A model generated the notes under the pieces. That model worked only from the letters and a program-made list of their open reading frames with translations, was not told where the DNA came from and did no database searches. Below, piece after piece: positions 58,399-64,000 of a DNA stretch of 64,000 nt. The stretch is from Promicromonospora sp042731755 (lineage in GTDB: Bacteria > Actinomycetota > Actinomycetes > Actinomycetales > Cellulomonadaceae): positions 62,001 to 126,000 of the forward strand of contig NZ_JBHWLR010000014.1 in the NCBI RefSeq assembly GCF_042731755.1. Direction: 5' to 3'. Both the position numbers and the translations under genes were made by a program. Each line of letters starts with the position of its first letter. Positions within the stretch are counted from its first letter, which is position 1.

Positions 58399-58413
58399 TG
58401 AGAACGATTCTCA
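58399..58413. promoter_or_regulatory. Zur-like box 2
   Basis: TGAGAACGATTCTCA, a 15-base palindrome apart from its centre, 28 bases beyond box 1. Two sites in one promoter support metal-dependent repression of aztD. Confidence 0.65.
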
Positions 58414-58463
58414 AACAGCGCCCCGCGCCCGGACCTGCGACGACCCCGCCCGGGACAAAGAAA

Positions 58464-58494
58464 CCGGGCCTCACGCACGCGGCGTGAGACCCGG
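58464..58494 (-). terminator. Hairpin after the VOC gene
   Basis: CCGGGCCTCACGC pairs with GCGTGAGACCCGG with one mismatch, loop of five bases. It lies about 30 bases downstream of the leftward VOC gene and probably terminates it. Confidence 0.65.
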
Positions 58495-58525
58495 CGACAG
58501 CCGGCGGGGCTTCGGGCCCGGGACC

Positions 58526-58948
58526 TCAGCCCGCCTCGGCCGCGAAGGCCTCCGCCATGGCGGCCTCGTCCATGAACATGACCTCCCAGTGGTGGCCGTC
58601 CAGGTCGGCGAACGCGCGGCCGTACATCCAGCCGATGTCCTTGGTCTCGTGGGTCTCGGTGCCGCCTGCGACCAGGGCGGCACCCGCGATCCGGTCGACC
58701 TCGTCGCGGGACTCGACGCCGAGGGCGTTGATGACCTCGATGCCGTCGGCGGCGATCGGCTGCTTGGTGAACGAGGCGAACTTCTCGTGGTTCATGATCT
58801 GGATGTACACGGCACCGCTCAGCACCAGGCTGGTCGACGTCTCGTCGGAGAAGTCCGGGTTGACGGAGGCGCCGACGGCCTCGTAGAAGGCCGTGCTGGC
58901 CCGGACGTCGGCGACGGGCAGGTTGACGAAGATGCTGGTGATGGCCAT
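58526..58948 (-). CDS. VOC / glyoxalase-like protein
   Basis: 140-residue single-domain VOC protein (vicinal oxygen chelate fold) of the PhnB/antibiotic-binding type. Two beta-alpha-beta-beta-beta units: SIFVNLPVADVRASTAFYEAVGASVNPDFSDE and the second half ending DIGWMYGRAFADLDGHHWEVMFMDE. No catalytic metal set can be assigned with confidence. Start ATG 58948. Neighbours are aztD and the gap-broken hydrolase; no functional link evident. Confidence 0.88.
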   Translation of the reverse strand: MAITSIFVNLPVADVRASTAFYEAVGASVNPDFSDETSTSLVLSGAVYIQIMNHEKFASFTKQPIAADGIEVINALGVESRDEVDRIAGAALVAGGTETHETKDIGWMYGRAFADLDGHHWEVMFMDEAAMAEAFAAEAG

Positions 58949-59018
58949 CGGAGGGCTCCCTCGGTGTCGTGCGGGTCTGGTGTGCAACACCCCTGTCGAC
59001 GAGAGCCCGCCGGGAAAC

Positions 59019-60060
59019 TCATCGCTCCGCCGGGACCGAGTTGTCGTGCTGCCCGACGAACCGCGCGACCCGAGCGCCGACCTGGCCCGGGACCTGGCCG
59101 CGCACCCCGTGCCCGCCCCCCGGGACGATCTCGACCTCGGCGCCGGGGAGGCCCGTGGCGAGCCGGCGCCGGGGGGGGGCGGGAGCGACGGAGGAAGGGA
59201 AGGAGTCGCGGAGAGGAGAAGGAGGAGGAGAGAGGGGGGGAGAGGCGATGTTGCTTCGTTGGGGTGANNNNNNNNNNAAGAAAACTCCCCCCCCCCCCCC
59301 ACCCCTCTCCCCCCCCCCCCCCCCGCGCCGCGTCCGGCTCCGAGAGCACGGACTCGGCGCCGTAGATCGCGAGCAACGGCGCGGTGATGGCGGCCAGCTC
59401 GGCGTCCTTGAGCGGGCGCGCCCAGCCGGCCGCGGTCCGGTAGCCCTGCGCAGCCTTCATGCACGCCAGCTCGACGTCGGTCGGGGCGGCCCCCGGGGTG
59501 AGCCACTCGCGCATCCGGCGCCAGCCCTCGTCGGTGGGGTTCGCCCCGAACCGGAGCATCCTGAACAGGGCCCGGGCCGGCGTCCGGGCGAACACGCCGT
59601 TGGGTTCGATCAGGGACACGCTCGCGACGCGGTCCGGAGCGTGCAGCGCCGTCAGGGTCGCGTGCCAGGCGCCCAGGGACTCCCCCAGCACATGGGCGCG
59701 GTCCAGGCCGAGGCCGTCCAGCACCTGCGCGAACCACGCGCCGTAGTCCGCGTCGCGCCCCAGGGGCGCGGTCTGCACGCTGCGTCCGGCCGAGCCGACG
59801 GTGTCCAGGGCGACGACGACGCGGTCGCGCGCCAGGTCGTCGACCACGTCGTACCAGTACAGGCCGTTGCCGCCGAACCCGTGGAGCAGCACGAGCGGCA
59901 GTCCGCCGCCGATGCCCGAGCGCCGCACATGGGTGGTCCCGTACGCGGTCGGGACGTCGGACACGGTCGACGGCAGGGGCCAGAGGCCCTCCATCGCCGC
60001 ATAGGCGCGCAGGTACTCGGCGCGCGCCGCCTCGTTCCTGAACCGTCCGATCCTGGCCAT
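59019..60060 (-). CDS. Alpha/beta hydrolase, interrupted by an assembly gap
   Basis: Start at 60060; reads through LVLLHGFGGNGLYWYDVVDDL, the nucleophile elbow HVLGESLGAWHA and the acid region LLAIYGAESVLSEPDAAR, where the sequence breaks up into homopolymers around the N run (59170-59330). The C-terminal end reappears at 59160 as LATGLPGAEVEIVPGGGHG with the catalytic His and stops at 59019. Only a few codons appear to be really missing, so the gene is probably intact in the organism at about 290 residues. Divergent from a TetR gene with an operator-like repeat. Confidence 0.8.
59170..59332. other. Artefactual sequence around an assembly gap
   Basis: The run of G, GGAGG and then C homopolymers on both sides of the 10-base N block at 59268-59277 is unlike any neighbouring sequence. 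The hydrolase protein continues on both sides with almost no residues lost, so these ~160 bases probably do not exist in the genome. Confidence 0.7.
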
Positions 60061-60085
60061 GGCGACCTCCGTCCCGTCGTCTTGT

Positions 60086-60124
60086 TGGTATGAACGTATC
60101 ACTTATGATGGTGCAGGCATACCA
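60086..60124. promoter_or_regulatory. TetR operator candidate (hydrolase/TetR pair)
   Basis: TGGTATG (60086-60092) and CATACCA (60118-60124) form a perfect seven-base inverted repeat around 25 bases between the divergent hydrolase and tetR genes; the wide spacing could hold two half-sites. Confidence 0.5.
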
Positions 60125-60167
60125 CTAACGGCCCACGGGCCGCGCACAGCACGAGAGGACGGGCCGC

Positions 60168-60809
60168 ATGCCCCGGCTGGCCGACCACGATCAACGGCGC
60201 ACCCAGATCACCGACGCCGCGCGGCGGGTCGTCGCCCGCGCCGGGCTGGAGGCCGCCACCTTCCAGTCGGTGGCCGCCGAGGCCGGCGTCTCGGTGCGCC
60301 TGGTCCAGTACTACTTCGGCACCAAGCGCGCGTTCCTGCTGGCCACCCACCGCGCCGTCGTGGCCGACGCCGGCGCGCGGTTCACCCGCCGCCTCGGCAC
60401 GCTCGGCGCGGAGCCGGCGCCGCGCGAGGTCGTCCGCGCGCTCCTCGTCGAGCTGCTGCCGACGGACGCCGCGCGACGGCAGGACACCGTCGTCCTGAAC
60501 GCGTTCCACACGGCGGCCCTCACCGCTTCCGACGTCGACGGGGAGGACACGCTGGGTGCGCCGCGCTATCTGATCACGGCGATCGCGGACCAGCTCCGGC
60601 GGGCCCGCGCGGGAGCGGCGCCGTCCGAGCACGACGCCGACCGGACCACAGACCTGGATGACACGGCCCTGGACGACGCCGAGCTGGACGCCGAGCTGAT
60701 CGTGGCCGCCGCGAGCGGGTTGGCCCAGACCCTCCTGGTCGACGAGACCGCCGGCGCGCGCGCCGAGCAGCTGCTCGACCGGCTGCTGGACCGGCTGGTC
60801 GCGCCCTAG
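60168..60809 (+). CDS. TetR-family regulator
   Basis: 213-residue repressor. Helix-turn-helix: ITDAARRVVARAGLEAATFQSVAAEAGVSVRLVQYYFGTKRAFLLATH, the typical TetR_N ending QYYF. An acidic Asp/Thr-rich stretch (SEHDADRTTDLDDTALDDAELDAE) in the C-terminal domain is unusual. Start ATG 60168. Divergent from the alpha/beta hydrolase. Confidence 0.92.
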   Translation: MPRLADHDQRRTQITDAARRVVARAGLEAATFQSVAAEAGVSVRLVQYYFGTKRAFLLATHRAVVADAGARFTRRLGTLGAEPAPREVVRALLVELLPTDAARRQDTVVLNAFHTAALTASDVDGEDTLGAPRYLITAIADQLRRARAGAAPSEHDADRTTDLDDTALDDAELDAELIVAAASGLAQTLLVDETAGARAEQLLDRLLDRLVAP

Positions 60810-60849
60810 GCCGCGACCGGCCGGGCCGCCGCGCCGTACGGGACAGTCC

Positions 60850-61494
60850 CTACAGGCTGGAGTAGGCGAGGTAGAAGGCTGCCGCGACGAGCGCGGTGCC
60901 GCCCGCGGCCAGGGCCACCGGCAGCGCGCCGCGGACCCGGCGCACGAGCTGGGCGACCAGGAGCGCGAGCCCCGCGACGCCGATCACGGTCCAGTAGACC
61001 GGGCTGGTCGTCTCCCGGATGATCGTCAGCCCGTACGCCGCCTCCCCCACGCCGATGCCCGCGAGCAGCGCGGTGCCGAGGGCCGCGCGGACGCCGGTGG
61101 CGCGCAGCCAGGAGGCGGCGACGCCCACGAACGGGCCGGCCACGACGCCCACCGCCGAGAACAGGAGCGGGTCGTACACGTAGCCCCGCACCTGGGACGC
61201 GACCGTGTACCCGAGCACGAGCAGCACGAAGCTCACGGCGCCGAGCACGGCGGCGGGCGCGGTGCGCAGCCGGGACCAGAAGAGCAGCAGGGCCGTGAGC
61301 ACCGTCCAGCCGCTGGCCGAGTTGGCGAACGACGCGAACGCGTCCGGCAGGAACCCCTGGGCGTACGACGTCAGCCCGCCCAGCACGAAGCTCAGGACCA
61401 CCACGACCCCGGCGCGCGCCGCCGGGTGGGACAGGCGCGGGTGGGACGGGCCCGTGCGGGTCGGGGTGGTCGCGGTCCGGGCGGTCGGGGTCAT
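60850..61494 (-). CDS. Multi-pass membrane protein (DUF6518-like)
   Basis: About 214 residues with six hydrophobic segments (AGVVVVLSFVLGGLTSYAQGF, WTVLTALLLFWSRL, AVLGAVSFVLLVLGYTV, LLFSAVGVVAGPFVGVAASW, AALGTALLAGIGVGEAAYGL, ALLVAQLVRRVRG region and C-terminal helix). Reminds me of the DUF6518 membrane family; no function known. Start uncertain: ATG 61494 with no strong ribosome-binding site, or a GTG further upstream. Confidence 0.7.
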   Translation of the reverse strand: MTPTARTATTPTRTGPSHPRLSHPAARAGVVVVLSFVLGGLTSYAQGFLPDAFASFANSASGWTVLTALLLFWSRLRTAPAAVLGAVSFVLLVLGYTVASQVRGYVYDPLLFSAVGVVAGPFVGVAASWLRATGVRAALGTALLAGIGVGEAAYGLTIIRETTSPVYWTVIGVAGLALLVAQLVRRVRGALPVALAAGGTALVAAAFYLAYSSL

Positions 61495-61625
61495 GGCCAC
61501 GAAACTACCGATCGGCGCCCCCGCCGGCATCGGACCCAGGGCGGACGTCGTCGTCGTCCCCAGGGTGGACACCACGGCGCACGCCAGGCTGGACGAGGAC
61601 GGGCGGACGCCGGTCGATCAGCCGG

Positions 61626-63065
61626 TCAGCCCCGCGGCCGCCGCGCCGGCGGGAGCACCACCAGCACCACCACGAGCGCCACCGCGACCAGCGCCGCGGC
61701 CCCGGTCAGAGCCGCACTGACCTGCGCGGCGACCTGTACGGCGGCCGGCCCGGCGACGTCGGACCTGGAAGCGTCCGCCCCGCCGTCGGCGTGCGCCGCT
61801 ACCGCGACGAGGACGCCCAGGCCGAGCGCCATACCGAGCTGGTGGGCGGTGTTGACAAGGCCGGACGCCGCCCCTGCGTCCTCGGGCGCGACCCCGGCGA
61901 TGCCGGAGCTCGTCAGCGGCGCGAAGGCGAGACCCTGGCCCGCCCCGACGAGCAGCATCGGGAGCGCGACGGCGATGAGGTAGGCGTCGTCCGGGCCGAC
62001 GCGGCTCAGCCACGCCAGCCCGCCCAGAGTGAGCGCCAGGCCCGCCGCCAGCAGCACCGAGCCGGGGATCCGGCGCAGCAGCCGCGGGACGGCCAGCGCC
62101 ACGGCGAAGTTGACCAGCGTCATCGGGAAGAACCCGAGGCCGGCCTGCAGCGGGCTGAGACCGAGCACGTCCTGGAGGTACTGCGTGGTGAAGTAGAAGA
62201 AGCCGATCATGGCGCCCGGGTAGAGCAGCCGGGCGGCGTAGGCGCCGCTGCGCTCCCGGCTGCGGAAGAGCCGCAGGGGCATGATCGGGTGGGCCGTCCG
62301 CGCCTCGTGCAGCACCAGGACGGTCAGCAGCACCAGGCCCGCCGCGAGCGCACCCAGGGTCACGGGCGAGGCCCAGCCGCGCTCGCCCGACTCGATGATC
62401 CCGAGCACGAGCGCGCCCGTGCCGAGGGTCGCGGCGACCGCGCCGCCGACGTCGAACCGGCCGGGGCGCCGCTCGGTCTCGGCCAGGACCCGCCGGGCGA
62501 CGACGATCATGGCCACCGCGATCGGCACGTTGACGAGGAACGCCGCGCGCCAGGAGACCCACTCCGCGAGCGCCCCGCCGACCACCAGCCCGAGGCTGGC
62601 GCCGATCCCGGCGGTCGCGCTGTACCAGGCGACGGCGCGGGCCCGGGCGAGGCCCTCGAAGTGCGCGGTGATCAGGGAGAGGGAGGTGGGGGCGACGACG
62701 GCGGCGCCGACCCCCTGCAGGGCGCGGGCGGCGATCATCCACCAGCCGGTCGGGGCGAGCCCGATGAGCAGCGAGGCGGTGCCGAAGACGGCCAGCCCGG
62801 CGACGAGGAGGCGCCGTCGGCCCAGGAGGTCGCCGGCGCGGGCGCCGAGCAGGAGGAGGCCGCCGAACACGAGGGTGTAGGCGTCCTGCACCCAGGAGAG
62901 CGTGGCGGGGTCGAGGCCGAGGTCGGCGCGGATGCTCGGCAGGCCCGTGAAGATCACGGAGTTGTCGAGCAGGATCATGAAGTAGCTGATGAGGATGACG
63001 GCGAGGATCGCCGTCGTGCCGGTCTTCGTGGCGGTGGCCACGCGGGGTGCTGCCGTGGTGTGCAT
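61626..63065 (-). CDS. MFS exporter, DHA2 (EmrB/QacA) type
   Basis: 479-residue transporter with about fourteen membrane helices. Motifs include LDNSVIFTGLPSIRADL in helix 1 (DHA2 motif D1 with the Asp), GARAGDLLGRRRLLVAGLAVFG (motif A) and ALQGVGAAVVAPTSLSLI with the motif B/C Gly pattern. ATG 63065 has AGGAGAGG upstream. Divergent from an HTH regulator. Probably exports toxic or antibiotic compounds; substrate unknown. Confidence 0.92.
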   Translation of the reverse strand: MHTTAAPRVATATKTGTTAILAVILISYFMILLDNSVIFTGLPSIRADLGLDPATLSWVQDAYTLVFGGLLLLGARAGDLLGRRRLLVAGLAVFGTASLLIGLAPTGWWMIAARALQGVGAAVVAPTSLSLITAHFEGLARARAVAWYSATAGIGASLGLVVGGALAEWVSWRAAFLVNVPIAVAMIVVARRVLAETERRPGRFDVGGAVAATLGTGALVLGIIESGERGWASPVTLGALAAGLVLLTVLVLHEARTAHPIMPLRLFRSRERSGAYAARLLYPGAMIGFFYFTTQYLQDVLGLSPLQAGLGFFPMTLVNFAVALAVPRLLRRIPGSVLLAAGLALTLGGLAWLSRVGPDDAYLIAVALPMLLVGAGQGLAFAPLTSSGIAGVAPEDAGAASGLVNTAHQLGMALGLGVLVAVAAHADGGADASRSDVAGPAAVQVAAQVSAALTGAAALVAVALVVVLVVLPPARRPRG

Positions 63066-63184
63066 GCTGCCTCTCCTGGTGCGTCGCCCCAGCACACCGC
63101 GTGGCGCGCGCCCCGGGGAGTCCCGGTCGTTCCGGGTAACGCCAGTGCCTCCCACGGCGGCAGGGGTCGGCTTACCGTGGGGGC

Positions 63185-64000
63185 ATGGGACAGATCGACC
63201 ACCGCGCCGAGGTCCGCGAGTTCCTCAGCTCGCGACGGGCCCGCCTCACACCCGACCAGGCCGGGCTGCCCGCCTACGGCGGCAACCGGCGGGTCAAGGG
63301 CCTGCGCCGTGAGGAGGTCGCGATGCTGGCCGGCGTCTCGGTCGACTACTACGTGCGGATGGAGCGCGGGAACCTGTCCGGCGCCTCGGACGGTGTGCTG
63401 GACGCCCTGGTCGGGGCGTTGCAGCTCGACGAGGCCGAGCGCGAGCACCTGTTCACGCTGGCCCGCTCGGCGGGTTCGGGCAAGGCCCGACGGGGCCGCG
63501 CGCCGACGACGGTGCGCCCCGCCGTGCAGCAGGTGCTCGACGCGATCAGCGACGCGCCCGCGTGGGTGCGCAACGGGCGCCACGACATCGTCGCGATGAA
63601 CCGCCTGGCCCGCGCTCTGTACGCGCCGGTGCTCGCCGACCCGCGCCGTCCGGCGAACACCGCGCGGTTCGTCTACCTGGACCCCGCAGCCCGGGACTTC
63701 TTCGTCGACTGGGAGCGGATCGCCCGGGACTCCGCCTCCTACCTGCGCCTGGAGGCAGGACGCAACCCGCACGACCCGGCGCTGATCGAGCTCGTCGGCG
63801 AGCTCTCCACCCGGAGCGAGCTGTTCCGCCAGCGCTGGGCCTCGCACGACGTGCTGCTGCACCGCAGCGGGTTCAAGCGGCTGAGGCACCCGGTGGTGGG
63901 GCAGCTCGACCTGACCTTCGAGTCGATGGAGCTGCCGTCGGAGCCGGGGCTGGTGCTCAACGTCTACACCGCGCCGGCCGGCTCACCGGCCGCGGACGGC
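63185..64000 (+). CDS. XRE-type regulator with MmyB-like ligand domain, partial
   Basis: At least 272 residues; the frame runs off the right edge. N-terminal helix-turn-helix: VREFLSSRRARLTPDQAGL, LRREEVAMLAGVSVDYYVRMERGNLSGASDGVLDALVGAL, then the MmyB-type PAS-like ligand-binding domain (WVRNGRHDIVAMNRLARALYAPVL; RFVYLDPAARDFFVDWERIARDSASYLRLEAGRNPHDPAL). This family often sits beside an MFS exporter or SDR and controls it; here the divergent gene is the DHA2 exporter. ATG 63185. Confidence 0.9.
   Translation, partial: MGQIDHRAEVREFLSSRRARLTPDQAGLPAYGGNRRVKGLRREEVAMLAGVSVDYYVRMERGNLSGASDGVLDALVGALQLDEAEREHLFTLARSAGSGKARRGRAPTTVRPAVQQVLDAISDAPAWVRNGRHDIVAMNRLARALYAPVLADPRRPANTARFVYLDPAARDFFVDWERIARDSASYLRLEAGRNPHDPALIELVGELSTRSELFRQRWASHDVLLHRSGFKRLRHPVVGQLDLTFESMELPSEPGLVLNVYTAPAGSPAADG

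Noticed and set aside
55874..59365. 1163-codon open frame on the + strand crossing both N runs
   Set aside because: It reads out of frame through the epoxide hydrolase and antisense through aztD and the VOC gene, and includes X residues; typical GC-rich shadow.
1..64000. tRNA, rRNA, insertion sequences and prophage genes
   Set aside because: I looked for tRNA-like TTCGA arms, transposase motifs and integrase motifs and found none I could support.

Overview
The window is very GC-rich throughout (G/C-dominated third codon positions, many GTG/TTG starts, dense small regulons), which points to an actinobacterium. The gene content (GH35, GH43, several sugar importers without their own ATPase, Zur-type boxes, F420-type reductase) suits a soil polysaccharide degrader of the Promicromonosporaceae/Cellulomonadaceae kind; that family assignment is inference only. 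It is a draft contig: two 10-base N runs (56951-56960 and 59268-59277) are flanked by poor-looking homopolymer sequence.

Layout. 1-3.8 kb: a FAD-linked oxidase (cut by the left edge) divergent from a TetR regulator and a GlpD-type glycerol-3-phosphate dehydrogenase; then a PAP2 membrane phosphatase. 4.8-11.3 kb: a galactoside locus, LacI regulator divergent from two permeases, a binding lipoprotein and a GH35 beta-galactosidase. 11.3-20.9 kb: a histidine-utilisation operon read leftward (hutH, hutU, an M20 amidohydrolase, hutF, hutI) with a divergent IclR regulator. 21-31 kb: a mixed stretch with a toxin-antitoxin-like pair, a MurG-like glycosyltransferase, a MarR/SDR pair with clear operators, two APH-type kinases, peptide deformylase, an unrecognised two-TM protein, GNAT and isochorismatase-type enzymes. 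31-38 kb: MFS exporter, YceI, ECF sigma and anti-sigma, F420-type reductase, endonuclease I, SDR/TetR pair. 38-43.7 kb: a tightly coupled operon of ROK regulator, sulfonate/nitrate-type ABC importer and sulfatase. 43.9-52.5 kb: GH43 glycosidase, polyol ABC importer, SorC regulator and polyol dehydrogenase. 52.6-64 kb: SDR/TetR, WYL regulator, epoxide hydrolase, a Zur-type regulated AztD, VOC protein, an alpha/beta hydrolase broken by a gap, TetR, MFS exporter and an HTH regulator running off the right edge.

How parts work together. Several regulatory links can be read directly: a shared operator-like motif in front of the ROK operon and the GH43 gene; a shared CAGATGAGCA motif in front of the polyol importer and the polyol dehydrogenase; an ECF-type promoter in front of the yceI-sigma-antisigma group; two Zur-like boxes in front of aztD; and an inverted repeat over the start of the toxin-antitoxin pair.

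The most unusual property is repeat biology. At least seven families of long (40-70 bp) near-perfect palindromes sit mainly at gene ends. One family (core GAACGTAGGGTTGGTCGC) is also present twice inside the reading frame of the hut M20 amidohydrolase, adding peptide there, much like the Rickettsia palindromic elements. Three genes (hutI, the sulfatase, the F420-type reductase) carry short tandem arrays made from their own stop-codon region, hutI has an internal 54-bp in-frame tandem repeat, and several enzymes have Gly-rich expansions.
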